Assembly: GCA_017307855.1 (NCBI GenBank)
Contig: JAFKGD010000005.1
Span: forward strand, 1-64,000
DNA length: 64,000 nt
Direction: 5' to 3'
Source: Burkholderiales bacterium
GTDB lineage: Bacteria; Pseudomonadota; Gammaproteobacteria; Burkholderiales; Burkholderiaceae_C
In this document: piece by piece, positions 56,766 to 64,000 of the stretch
Position numbering within the stretch: position 1 is the first letter of the stretch
How the letters are laid out: the number at the start of each line of letters is the position of its first letter
Translations under genes and position numbers: made by a program
Notes under the pieces: model-generated
The model's database searches: none
The model's input: the letters and a program-made list of their open reading frames with translations, nothing else
Told to the model about the DNA's origin: nothing

Positions 56766-57568
56766 TCGCCCCTGAAGCGCGGCGCGCGCTTTTCAAGGAA
56801 GGCGGTGACGCCTTCGATGTAGTCGTGCGTGCGCCCCAGCGCCGACTGCATGTCGCGCTCGGCATCGAGCTGTTCGTCCCACGTGCGCGTGGCACCCTCG
56901 CGCATGAGCTGGCGCGTGGCCACCAGCGCGCGCGTGGGCATGGCGGCCAGCCGTCCGGCAATGGCCAGCGCCGCCTGCACGCACTGCGCGCCGTCGCCTT
57001 CCACCACCTCCCACACCAGGCCCCACTGCTGGGCCTGCGCGGCCGTGAGCTTGTCGCCGGTGATCGCCAGCCCCAGCGCGCGCGCCAGCCCCACGCGCTG
57101 CGGCAGCAGCCAGCTGCCGCCCGCGTCGGGGATCAGGCCGATGCGGCTGAAGGCCTGGATGAAACTGGCGCCACTGCTGGCGACCACCAGGTCGCAGCTC
57201 ATCGCCAGCGAGGCGCCCGCGCCCGCCGCCACACCGTTGACGGCCGCCACCGTGGGCAGGCGCAATCCCATGAGGCGGCGCGCGGTGGGGTTGAAGTTCT
57301 GCTCGATCACAGGGCCGGGGTCGGCCCGCTCCACCAGGCCGGGACCGGGCGCGAAATCGAACTCGGACAGATCGGCGCCCGCGCAGAAGCCGCGGCCGGC
57401 GCCGGTGATGACCAGCGCGCGGATGGCTTCGTCGGCCTCGGCGCGGTCGCAGGCGGCGCGCAGATCCTCGTGCATCTGCCGCGTGAAGCTGTTGAGCGCC
57501 TGCGGCCGGTTGAGCGTGGCCACGGCCACGGCGCCATGCACCGCATACGTGACGGCGGGTTCGGTCAT
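56762..57568 (-). CDS. paaG: 2-(1,2-epoxy-1,2-dihydrophenyl)acetyl-CoA isomerase
   Basis: A 268-residue crotonase-fold enzyme. FCAGADLSEF and GVAAGAGASLAMSCDLVVAS form the oxyanion hole; the position of the second crotonase Glu is Asp in GLIPDAGGSWLLPQRVG, as in PaaG isomerases, which argues against a simple hydratase. It would convert the ring epoxide to an oxepin. It is the first gene of paaG-paaI-paaK, with AAGGAGAC as ribosome binding site and a strong palindrome over its likely -35 region. Confidence 0.93.
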   Translation of the reverse strand: MTEPAVTYAVHGAVAVATLNRPQALNSFTRQMHEDLRAACDRAEADEAIRALVITGAGRGFCAGADLSEFDFAPGPGLVERADPGPVIEQNFNPTARRLMGLRLPTVAAVNGVAAGAGASLAMSCDLVVASSGASFIQAFSRIGLIPDAGGSWLLPQRVGLARALGLAITGDKLTAAQAQQWGLVWEVVEGDGAQCVQAALAIAGRLAAMPTRALVATRQLMREGATRTWDEQLDAERDMQSALGRTHDYIEGVTAFLEKRAPRFRGE

Positions 57569-57609
57569 CGGGCTTGTCTCCTTGACGGCAATCTAGCATC
57601 AAAGAGCGG

Positions 57610-57633
57610 TTCGCCAACCGATCGGTTGGCGAA
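57610..57633. promoter_or_regulatory. Perfect 24-bp palindrome overlapping the paaG promoter
   Basis: TTCGCCAACCGA and its exact complement abut with no spacer. On the minus strand a TTGGCG (57617-57612) within it is followed after 16 bases by TAGATT (57595-57590), a possible -35/-10 pair for paaG. The layout fits a TetR-family operator such as that of PaaR; no such regulator gene is in the window. Confidence 0.75.
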
Positions 57634-57739
57634 TTATTGCTTGGGTTTTCCCGTACCCGGCCGACGCTGTCTCAGCCTGGCGTAAGACGGCAGGCGCGGC
57701 GGCGCTTAAGCTCGAGCCAAGTCGCCACGAGGTCCACCG

Positions 57740-59023
57740 ATGCAGGATGAAGAACAACAAGGCCAGCGGCCCCGCGCGGGCCTGATCCAGTCGCTCGGTC
57801 CCGGGCTGGTGACGGGCGCCGCCGACGACGATCCCAGCGGCATCGCCACCTACACCCAGGCGGGCGCGCAGTTCGGCACCGGCATGCTCTGGACCACGGT
57901 GCTCACGCTGCCGCTGATGGCATCGATCCAGCTGGTGAGCGCGCGCATCGGCTGGGTGACCGGACGCGGCCTGGCGGCCAACCTGCGAGAGCGCTATCCG
58001 GCGCCGCTGGTGGCGGCCGTGGTGATGCTGCTGGTGGTGGCCAACACCATCAACCTGGGCGCCGACCTGTCCGCCATGGCCAGTGCCGCGCACCTGTTGG
58101 CCGGGGGCTCGACGCACCTGTGGCTGATCGGCTTCGCGCTGGTGTCGCTGGGGCTGCAGGTGTTCCTGCCGCTGTCGCGCTATTCGCCGGTCCTCAAGGG
58201 GCTCACGCTCAGCCTGCTGGCGTATGCGGCCGTGCTGTTCGCCGGCGGCATCGACTGGGGCCGCGTCTTCGCCGACAGCCTGGTGCCGCACCTGTCGGCC
58301 GGCCGCGACTACTGGATGATGATCGTCGCCGTGCTGGGCACCACCATCAGCCCCTATCTCTTCTTCTGGCAGGCCAGCCAGGAGGCCGAAGGCCACGCGC
58401 TGCGCGGCGAGGCCGGGCCGCATGACATGGGCACACGCGACGCCCGCGCCCACCTCCGGCGCATCCGCATCGACACCTGGGCCGGCATGCTGTTCTCCAA
58501 CGTGATCGCGTTCTGCATCATGCTCACGGCCGCGCTGGCGCTGCACAGCCACGGCATCATGCAGGTGGACACCACCGAGCAGGCCGCCCAGGCGCTGCGC
58601 CCGCTGGTCGGGGAGATGGCCTACCTGCTGTTCACCGCCGGACTGATCGGCACCGGCATGCTGGCAGTGCCGGTGCTGGCGGGCTCTTCGGCCTATGCGA
58701 TGGCCGAGGCGCTGGGCTGGCCCGCGGGCCTGGAGAAGACCACGGCGCAGGCACGCGGCTTCTACGCGGTGCTGATCGCGTCCGTCGTGGTGGGCGTGGC
58801 CCTCAATCTCAACGACGTCGATCCGGTGCAGGAACTGCTCTGGGCCGCCGTGCTCAACGGGATCGCGGCCGTTCCCATCATGGTCGTCACCATGCACATG
58901 GCGGCATCGAAGGCGCTGATGGGACGCTTCGCGATCGGCCGGCGGCTGCGCCTGGGCGGCTGGCTGGCCACGGCGCTGATGGGCATCGCTTCGGTGGCCT
59001 TCCTGGTCTCGCTCGTGCACTGA
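57740..59023 (+). CDS. Nramp-family transporter with non-canonical metal-site motifs
   Basis: A 427-residue membrane protein with about eleven helices. It aligns with Nramp/MntH transporters: LGPGLVTGAADDDPSGIATY at helix 1 and LGTTISPYLFFWQASQEAEG at helix 6. In canonical Nramps helix 1 has DPGN and helix 6 has ATIMPHN; here Asn is Gly and the metal-binding Met is Ser, while the Asp remains. It therefore belongs to a divergent Nramp clade that may not carry manganese or iron. It is divergent from paaG, 171 bases apart. Confidence 0.88.
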   Translation: MQDEEQQGQRPRAGLIQSLGPGLVTGAADDDPSGIATYTQAGAQFGTGMLWTTVLTLPLMASIQLVSARIGWVTGRGLAANLRERYPAPLVAAVVMLLVVANTINLGADLSAMASAAHLLAGGSTHLWLIGFALVSLGLQVFLPLSRYSPVLKGLTLSLLAYAAVLFAGGIDWGRVFADSLVPHLSAGRDYWMMIVAVLGTTISPYLFFWQASQEAEGHALRGEAGPHDMGTRDARAHLRRIRIDTWAGMLFSNVIAFCIMLTAALALHSHGIMQVDTTEQAAQALRPLVGEMAYLLFTAGLIGTGMLAVPVLAGSSAYAMAEALGWPAGLEKTTAQARGFYAVLIASVVVGVALNLNDVDPVQELLWAAVLNGIAAVPIMVVTMHMAASKALMGRFAIGRRLRLGGWLATALMGIASVAFLVSLVH

Positions 59024-59065
59024 GCTTTCCCCCACAATCGGTTTTTTTGGCAGGAGACTTCACCC

Positions 59066-59842
59066 ATGACCTACGAGAACATCGTCGTGCGCACGGAAGG
59101 CAAGGTGGCCATCGTCACGCTCAACCGGCCCAAGCAGCTCAACGCGCTCAACAACGCCCTGATGGACGAGCTGGGCGCCGCGCTCAAGGCCTTCGATGCC
59201 GACGACGGCATCGGCTGCATCATCGTGACGGGCAGCGAGAAGGCGTTCGCCGCCGGCGCCGACATCGGCGCCATGGCCACCTACACCTTCTCCGAGGTCT
59301 ACAAGGGCGACTACATCACGCGCAACTGGGAAACCGTCCGCAGCGTGCGCAAGCCGGTGATCGCGGCGGTGAGCGGCTTTGCCCTGGGCGGCGGCTGCGA
59401 GCTGGCCATGATGTGCGACTTCATCATCGCGGCGGACAACGCGAAGTTCGGCCAGCCCGAGATCAAGCTCGGCGTGATTCCCGGCGCCGGGGGCACGCAG
59501 CGCCTGCCGCGCGCGGTGGGCAAGTCCAAGGCCATGGACATGGCGCTCACCGGCCGAATGATGGATGCCACCGAAGCCGAGCGCGCGGGCCTGGTGTCGC
59601 GCGTGGTGCCGCTGGAGAAACTCATGGACGAGGCGCTGGGCGCCGCGCTGCAGATCAGCGAGTTCTCGCAGCTGGCGGTGATGGCCGCCAAGGAATCGGT
59701 CAACCGGGCGTTCGAAGGCTCGCTGTCGGATGGCGTGATGTTCGAGCGCCGGCTGTTCCACGCGCTGTTCGCCACCGCCGACCAGAAGGAAGGCATGGAC
59801 GCCTTCATGAACAAGCGCAAGGCCACGTTCAACCACAGCTGA
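59066..59842 (+). CDS. Enoyl-CoA hydratase
   Basis: A 258-residue crotonase. The oxyanion hole is [10 protein letters not shown] and [15 protein letters not shown]; both catalytic Glu residues are present (GGGCELAMM and [20 protein letters not shown]), as in mitochondrial crotonase and FadB/PaaF-type hydratases. It hydrates trans-2-enoyl-CoA in beta-oxidation and may serve the dehydroadipyl-CoA step downstream of the paa ring-opening enzymes. It starts 42 bases after the transporter gene, with AGGAGA as ribosome binding site. Confidence 0.93.
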   Translation: MTYENIVVRTEGKVAIVTLNRPKQLNALNNALMDELGAALKAFDADDGIGCIIVTGSEKAFAAGADIGAMATYTFSEVYKGDYITRNWETVRSVRKPVIAAVSGFALGGGCELAMMCDFIIAADNAKFGQPEIKLGVIPGAGGTQRLPRAVGKSKAMDMALTGRMMDATEAERAGLVSRVVPLEKLMDEALGAALQISEFSQLAVMAAKESVNRAFEGSLSDGVMFERRLFHALFATADQKEGMDAFMNKRKATFNHS

Positions 59843-59876
59843 GTACGCGGCGAGCGCGGCCGCGCGGTCGGGCTCT

Positions 59877-60932
59877 TCAGCGCGGCGCCCCCAGGCGTGC
59901 GAGTTCGGCGCGCCAGGCAGCAGCCGCAGCCGCGTCGAGCCGGCCCATGCGCGCCGGCACGTCGCCCGCCAGCGGCTGGTAGCGCCAGCGGTCCGCCTGC
60001 AGCTCCAGCGTGCCGAGCAAGGCGTCGCCCCGGCGCAGTTCGATGCGCTGCGCGGGCGCAGCCGCATCGGCTGCCACGCCGGGGGCGTCAGCTGACGGCC
60101 TCAGGGCACGCAGCAGGTCGGGCAGTGACCCGGCCGCCGAACGATCCAGCGCCACCACACCGCCGCCGGGTTGCGCGATGCGCACGTGCGTCCAGTCGCC
60201 AGGTAAGGCCGCTTCGGCCATGAGGCGCTGGGCGGCCATCGGGGCGGCGGAGCGCGCGGTCGCAGCGGGTGCGGGTGCAGGCGCCACGACGGCTGGCGCC
60301 GGGGTGGCGGGGGATGGTGGTGACGCCGGACTTGCCGACTCCGCGACGGCCGGAGCCGCACCAGAGGCGCCGACGGCACCGGCAACATCGCCCGATGGCC
60401 GTGCCGGCGCGGGCGCGGGCGCGGCCGCTGGCGGCGCCGCTGGCATCGCCGGCGCCTCGGCACGGCGCTGGCGCGAGGCTTCAGCTTCACGCATTTCGCG
60501 CGCACGTTCCGCGGCCGATGGAGGCGCCGGCCTGAGAACCGGTGCCGGTGCCGGTGCCGGTGCGGGCGACGCTGCCCCCGGCGCCGCGGGCACTTCGGCG
60601 GGCGCGGCGGCGGGTGCCGCTGGTGGCGGCGGTGTGTCCAGGCGCGCCTCGGGGACGGGCTCACCCTGCCACAACAGGGTGACGAAGCCGGCGACGAGCA
60701 GCGTGGCAAAGGCCGCATTCCATGGCATCCCCGCGCCACGGCCGCCGCCGAACCAGGCGCGCCAGCCGGGCCGCACGGGCGCGGCCGGTGGCGCCACGGC
60801 TTCACGCGCGGCCGACAGCACGGCCGCACGCACGGCGCCGTCGGGACGCAGGTGCGCGTCGGGCGCGTGTTCGAGCGCGCGCACCAGGCGTGCATCGCGC
60901 AGCGGGGAGGCATCGGGCCGGTCGTCGCTCAT
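59877..60932 (-). CDS. Membrane protein coupled to an ECF sigma factor (probable anti-sigma)
   Basis: A 351-residue protein. A cytoplasmic N-terminus (about 1-68) is followed by one membrane helix (about 71-89), a long Ala/Pro linker (about 95-255) and a C-terminal globular part with DWTHVRIAQPGGGVVALDRS and IELRRGDALLGTLELQADRW. No zinc-finger HxxxCxxC is present, so it is not a ZAS anti-sigma; the assignment rests on position. Its start overlaps the sigma stop as ATGA. It converges with the enoyl-CoA hydratase gene. The linker accounts for its strong base skew. Confidence 0.7.
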   Translation of the reverse strand: MSDDRPDASPLRDARLVRALEHAPDAHLRPDGAVRAAVLSAAREAVAPPAAPVRPGWRAWFGGGRGAGMPWNAAFATLLVAGFVTLLWQGEPVPEARLDTPPPPAAPAAAPAEVPAAPGAASPAPAPAPAPVLRPAPPSAAERAREMREAEASRQRRAEAPAMPAAPPAAAPAPAPARPSGDVAGAVGASGAAPAVAESASPASPPSPATPAPAVVAPAPAPAATARSAAPMAAQRLMAEAALPGDWTHVRIAQPGGGVVALDRSAAGSLPDLLRALRPSADAPGVAADAAAPAQRIELRRGDALLGTLELQADRWRYQPLAGDVPARMGRLDAAAAAAWRAELARLGAPR

Positions 60933-61555
60933 ACCCGGGCCTCCAGCACCACAAGATACGACTGCATGCAGCCGCGCAGTTTCTGCAGCGCGTAGCGCAG
61001 CCGGCTCTTGGCAGTCTCGAACGGCAGGGCGAGCCGGCGCGCGAGGTCTTCGACCGAGGCGCCATCCTCGTGGTGCAGCAGGAATGCGGCGCGTTGCACA
61101 TCGGGCAAGGCGTCCAGGCAATCCAGCAACTGCTGGCCGGCCGCGCGCCAGAAGGCCACGTCTTCGGTGGCCGGATGACTCATGTCGAGCGAGGCCTGCA
61201 GCCATTCCATCGGATCGCCGGCGTCGTCCGCCATCTCCAGGGTGACTTCGCGCCCGCTGGTGCGCAGCCGGTCCATCGCCGCATGGTGGGCGATGGTGAA
61301 GGCCCAGGTGCGCCAGCTCGCGCGGCCGCCACCCCCGTCGCCGCGCGCCACGTAGCCCGCACGCGCCGCGATGATGCGCATCCAGGTGTCCTGGAACACC
61401 TCGTCGGCCTGCGCGGCCAGCGGTTGGCCCAGCAGGCGGCGCACGAAGCGCAGCAGCGCGCTCTCGTGGCGTGCGTACAGCTCGTCGAAAGCGGCGGTGT
61501 CGCCGCGGGCGTAGGCCAGCATCAGTTGGTCGTCGTCGCGCGAAGCGTCGGGCAT
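60929..61555 (-). CDS. ECF-type RNA polymerase sigma factor
   Basis: A 208-residue sigma-70 family protein. Region 2 is FDELYARHESALLRFVRRLL then ADEVFQDTWMRIIAAR, and region 4 is LPDVQRAAFLLHHEDGASVE then TAKSRLRYALQKLRG; region 3 is missing, as in the ECF group. The start MPDASRDDDQLM was preferred to an earlier ATG. It is translationally coupled to the membrane protein gene and divergent from a VWA lipoprotein gene, with a mirrored repeat between the two starts that may contain its own promoters. Confidence 0.92.
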   Translation of the reverse strand: MPDASRDDDQLMLAYARGDTAAFDELYARHESALLRFVRRLLGQPLAAQADEVFQDTWMRIIAARAGYVARGDGGGGRASWRTWAFTIAHHAAMDRLRTSGREVTLEMADDAGDPMEWLQASLDMSHPATEDVAFWRAAGQQLLDCLDALPDVQRAAFLLHHEDGASVEDLARRLALPFETAKSRLRYALQKLRGCMQSYLVVLEARV

Positions 61556-61596
61556 GCGGGGATTCTCACACCAGCTTGCACGCGCGGCGGGAGGCA

Positions 61597-61646
61597 ACGG
61601 GGTCGATGGGCGGCCGGAAAAAATAATTCACGCCGTTCGACCCCGT
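61597..61646. promoter_or_regulatory. Mirrored promoter-like repeat between sigma and VWA genes
   Basis: ACGGGGTCGA (61597-61606) and its exact complement TCGACCCCGT (61637-61646) flank 30 bases with an AT-rich core (AAAAAATAATT). Each strand thus shows TCGACCCCGT 41-50 bases upstream of a start codon. It may be two back-to-back -10 elements of the ECF factor or one operator. Confidence 0.5.
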
Positions 61647-61696
61647 CCGCGGCCCCCGCCCGTGTCATCCCGCATCACCACCCACCGGAGGATCCG

Positions 61697-63232
61697 ATGA
61701 CACGTTCCGCAACCCTCGCCCACGCCCCAGCACGCCGCCCGGTCCGCCGGCTGGCCGCGCTGGCCTGCACGCAACTGCTGCTGGCCGCCTGCACGGCACA
61801 GGCCCTCACGCCGATGCCGGGCCCGGCCTGGCCCGATCCGAAGCCACAGCCCCGGCCGCCGGTCGCCATCCAGCCGTGGCCGCCGGTGCTCGACAAGCCC
61901 GACTTCCAGGCGCCCAGCGCCACCGACTGCCGCCGGCCGATCGAAACCCGCGAGGTCCCCGGCCGCGACGGCGCCGCGCAGGAGGAACGCGAGCTCGAAC
62001 GCCGGTCCGGCGACGCCCGCCGCTCGCGCGCCGAAGTGATGGAAGCCTCGCCCGCGCCGTCGCCGGTCGCCCCGGTACTGGCGGCGCCCGCGGGTCGCGC
62101 CGCCGTGGCCGAAGACATGGCGGCGGCTGTCGCCCCATCCGTCCTGCCGCCGGGCCGCCGCCCGGCGCCGCAGCCCCAGCCGCAGCGCCCGCAGGTCACC
62201 GCAGGCGTGGTCGACGACAACGCCGACTTCGCCGGCTACCTTGCCTTCCGCGACCGCACGCAGGTGGAACACCGTGCGCGCGACGTGAGCGAGCGCTACC
62301 TGCTCGAAGTGAAGGACGCCGCCGGCCGGCCCGTGCCCGACGCGGAAGTGGCCGTGCGTGCGCCCCAGGGCCATGCGATGTGGGCGCGTACCGACACGGG
62401 CGGCCGCGTCTGGCTGCATCCGAACGCGTTCGATCCGATGCGCTCGCAGGTCTACGAAGTGGCCGTGCGCCAGGGCACGCAGCAGGCGCGCGGCTTCCTG
62501 CGCCGCGGACAGAAGAGCGCGGTGGAAGTGACCCTTTCCGGCGCGGCGCTGCCCGCGCGCGCGCAGCTCGACCTGGTGTTCCTGATCGACGCCACCGGCT
62601 CCATGGCCGACGAGATCGGCAAGCTCAAGGCCAGCCTGGCCGACATCGCCCGCGAGGTGTCGCGCCTGCCCAGCCGGCCCGACCTGTGCTTCGGCCTCGT
62701 GGCCTACCGCGACAAGGGCGACGCCTTCCTGCTGCGCAGCCACGATTTCACGAACGATCTGGGCGCCTTCCAGGGCGCGCTGGACAAGTTGCGCGCCGCC
62801 GGCGGCGGCGACTACCCGGAAGCGATGAACGAGGCGCTGCACGAGACCGTGCACCAGCTCAGCTGGCGCGGCGCAGGCACCACGCGCATGGTGGTGCTGC
62901 TGGCCGATGCTCCGCCTCATCTGGACTACGGCGGCCCGCAGTACGACAGCGACATGCTGGCCGCGCTGGGCAAGGGCATCAAGGTGTTCGGTGTGGCGGC
63001 CAGCGGGCTGGACCGGCAGGGCGAGTACATCCAGCGCCAGATCGCCCAGTACACGGGCGGGCGCTTCGTCTTCCTGACCTACGCCGATGCCGCGCGCCCG
63101 GGCAGCAGCGGGCCGGGGCGCGAGACGTCGCACGACGTGGCGGGCTATTCGGTGGAATCGCTCGACCGCCTGATCGTGCGTCTGGTGCGCGAGGAACTGG
63201 GCCGGCTGCCGACGGCCCGGGCTGGCGGTTGA
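61697..63232 (+). CDS. VWA-domain lipoprotein divergent from an ECF sigma factor
   Basis: A 511-residue probable lipoprotein. LAALACTQLLLAAC ends in a lipobox with Cys32; the first ~180 residues are Pro/Arg-rich. Residues ~190-290 form a beta domain (YLLEVKDAAGRPVPDAEVAV, a carboxypeptidase-regulatory-like repeat). The VWA domain starts DLVFLIDATGSMADEIGKLK with MIDAS residues Asp, Thr and Ser and a later LADAPPH. The start follows GGAGGATCC. No signal for a protease or transporter is seen. It is probably the target of the neighbouring sigma factor. Confidence 0.88.
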   Translation: MTRSATLAHAPARRPVRRLAALACTQLLLAACTAQALTPMPGPAWPDPKPQPRPPVAIQPWPPVLDKPDFQAPSATDCRRPIETREVPGRDGAAQEERELERRSGDARRSRAEVMEASPAPSPVAPVLAAPAGRAAVAEDMAAAVAPSVLPPGRRPAPQPQPQRPQVTAGVVDDNADFAGYLAFRDRTQVEHRARDVSERYLLEVKDAAGRPVPDAEVAVRAPQGHAMWARTDTGGRVWLHPNAFDPMRSQVYEVAVRQGTQQARGFLRRGQKSAVEVTLSGAALPARAQLDLVFLIDATGSMADEIGKLKASLADIAREVSRLPSRPDLCFGLVAYRDKGDAFLLRSHDFTNDLGAFQGALDKLRAAGGGDYPEAMNEALHETVHQLSWRGAGTTRMVVLLADAPPHLDYGGPQYDSDMLAALGKGIKVFGVAASGLDRQGEYIQRQIAQYTGGRFVFLTYADAARPGSSGPGRETSHDVAGYSVESLDRLIVRLVREELGRLPTARAGG

Positions 63233-63286
63233 ACGCAGGCGGGGGGCCGGTGCGCCGGCCTGATCGACCGGGCCCGCGCCGGGGGC

Positions 63287-63317
63287 TTGCGCGCAACCTG
63301 CGGGCGCAGGCTATAAT
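63287..63317 (+). promoter_or_regulatory. Promoter of tRNA-Met
   Basis: TTGCGC and a perfect TATAAT are separated by 19 bases, slightly longer than ideal. The -10 box ends nine bases before the mature tRNA 5' end. Confidence 0.6.
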
Positions 63318-63326
63318 TGAGGGCTT

Positions 63327-63403
63327 GGCGCTTTAGCTCAGTCGGTTAGAGCGATGGAATCATAATCCACAGGTCCGCGGTTCGAATCCGTGAAGCGCCA
63401 CCA
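63327..63403 (+). tRNA. tRNA-Met (CAT anticodon), elongator type
   Basis: A 77-base cloverleaf with encoded CCA. The acceptor stem GGCGCTT/AAGCGCC pairs fully; the D stem is GCTC/GAGC, the T arm contains TTCGAAT. The anticodon loop ATCATAA gives CAT. The G1-C72 pair argues against initiator tRNA. A tRNA-Ile2 whose CAT is modified to lysidine is the main alternative and cannot be excluded from the sequence alone. The first anticodon-stem pair is A-C. Confidence 0.93.
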
Positions 63404-63409
63404 GATCTA

Positions 63410-63451
63410 CCGGCCCGTGCCTGCTCTATCAGCGGCGCGGGCCGGCTTTTC
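63410..63451 (+). terminator. Terminator after tRNA-Met
   Basis: CCGGCCCGTGCC pairs with GGCGCGGGCCGG (one G-U pair) around a 12-base loop, followed by CTTTT. It begins seven bases after the CCA end. Confidence 0.8.
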
Positions 63452-63591
63452 CCCCACCCCCCTCCCCTGCTGCACAGGCGTCGAGGCGCCGGCTCAGCCC
63501 CCGTGGTCGCCGGCCGGGTGCGGTGGGCATGTCCGGCGTCCGGTGCGGCCGGACCTGACGAAGGCACGTCGCATCGAAAGGACTCACAGGA

Positions 63592-63819
63592 ATGTCGAAG
63601 GAAGACCTGATTGAAATGCGCGGCAAGGTGAACGAGGTGCTGCCCGATTCACGTTTTCGCGTCGTGCTGGACAACGGCCATGAAATCGTCGCCTACGCGG
63701 GCGGCAAGATGCGCAAGAACCGAATCCGTGTGCTGGCCGGCGACCAGGTGTCCGTCGAACTCTCTCCCTACGATCTGACCAAGGGGCGCATCAAGTTCCG
63801 CCACCTCGCCCGTCCCTGA
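63592..63819 (+). CDS. infA: Translation initiation factor IF-1 (possible second copy)
   Basis: A 75-residue OB-fold protein that binds the A site of the 30S subunit during initiation. [40 protein letters not shown] and [15 protein letters not shown] match IF-1 throughout. The gene is not in a ribosomal-protein operon, so in betaproteobacteria it is probably the additional, standalone IF-1 paralogue rather than the copy beside rpmJ. It lies 188 bases after the tRNA-Met gene and has its own terminator. Confidence 0.95.
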   Translation: MSKEDLIEMRGKVNEVLPDSRFRVVLDNGHEIVAYAGGKMRKNRIRVLAGDQVSVELSPYDLTKGRIKFRHLARP

Positions 63820-63863
63820 CGCGCCCTGCGCCACCGGCTGCCTGCAAGGCACCCACGCAAGAC

Positions 63864-63889
63864 AAAAGCGGCCTCCGGGCCGCTTTTTC
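63864..63889 (+). terminator. Rho-independent terminator of infA
   Basis: AAAAGCGGCC, loop TCCG, GGCCGCTTTT followed by another T. It is 45 bases after the infA stop; the symmetric A/T flanks allow it to serve the minus-strand gene as well. Confidence 0.85.
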
Positions 63890-63918
63890 GTTTCCGCCGT
63901 CGTGCGACGACCAGGGAA

Positions 63919-64000
63919 TCAGCCGTCCTGCGACTCGTCGGACGACGTGCGACGGAGCCGGCCTTCATCGCGTGCCGGCGGGCGGCCCGGCTGGCCGCGA
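63919..64000 (-). CDS. C-terminal end of an unidentified basic protein (cut by window edge)
   Basis: The last 26 codons of a minus-strand frame, reading GQPGRPPARDEGRLRRTSSD then ESQDG and a TGA stop about 30 bases from the infA terminator. The Arg/Gly/Pro-rich tail resembles the ends of DEAD-box RNA helicases, which often lie near standalone infA genes, but nothing catalytic is visible. It is called only because the frame is open to the window edge and a shared terminator follows it. Confidence 0.35.
   Translation of the reverse strand, partial: RGQPGRPPARDEGRLRRTSSDESQDG

Noticed and set aside
60240-60650. Tandem repeat array in the anti-sigma-like gene
   Set aside because: The repetitive GC pattern reflects an Ala/Pro-coding linker; unit length is irregular and no CRISPR-like or exact array exists.

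Overview
The window is a GC-rich, densely packed chromosomal segment of a betaproteobacterium, most likely a member of the Comamonadaceae (Burkholderiales). The evidence is indirect: two Bug/TctC-type periplasmic receptor genes plus tctBA, a single-permease Lol transporter, an RpfE-type gene beside recJ, two paired acyl-CoA dehydrogenases, and small intergenic repeats of a kind remembered from that family. There is no rRNA operon, no insertion sequence, no prophage, no CRISPR array and no gap above 300 bases without a gene. It looks like core chromosome rather than an island. No gene is visibly broken; the trxB end and an unidentified C-terminus are cut by the window edges.

Layout. 1-4.3 kb: end of trxB, the rpmB-rpmG ribosomal pair with a perfect bidirectional terminator, a fatty-acid desaturase, rsmB, a DUF1653 gene and purN. 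4.3-9.2 kb: YceH, an acyl-CoA dehydrogenase pair resembling PimC/PimD, an HNH nuclease and ribF. 9.3-15.5 kb: ileS-lspA, a Bug receptor and a Na/Pi-cotransporter/PhoU-like protein. 15.5-24 kb: quinone oxidoreductase and an SDR lacking the YxxxK motif; an SH3 protein coupled to an M48 protease; ggt with an EamA transporter; tctBA without a tctC. 24-32.5 kb: an overlapping chain tatD / hypoxanthine-DNA glycosylase / spermidine-synthase-like / gspE, then an HtrA-like protease and a MoxR-DUF58-VWA chaperone-type operon interrupted by a structured repeat.

32.5-44 kb: GFA protein, a hydrolase plus M14 peptidase, gdhA, a divergent MFS/LysR pair, an amidohydrolase with its own Bug receptor, and lolC-lolD. 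43.4-49.2 kb: RpfE-type protein with recJ, an unrecognised coiled-coil protein, ychF, a VF530-type protein and a MOSC protein. 49.2-55 kb: AsmA-like, a UbiH-type monooxygenase, dsbC and an M61 peptidase. 55-60 kb: a partial phenylacetate set (paaG-paaI-paaK) behind a perfect 24-bp palindrome, a non-canonical Nramp homologue and an enoyl-CoA hydratase. 60-63.3 kb: an ECF sigma factor, a coupled membrane protein (probable anti-sigma) and a divergent VWA lipoprotein, with a mirrored promoter-like repeat between them. 63.3-64 kb: tRNA-Met(CAT), an IF-1 gene and the end of an unidentified gene.

The least explained parts are the ECF/VWA-lipoprotein module, the Nramp homologue with altered metal-site motifs, the phenylacetate operator and the structured repeats around the MoxR operon. 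All functional assignments were made by eye from motifs; no database search was run.
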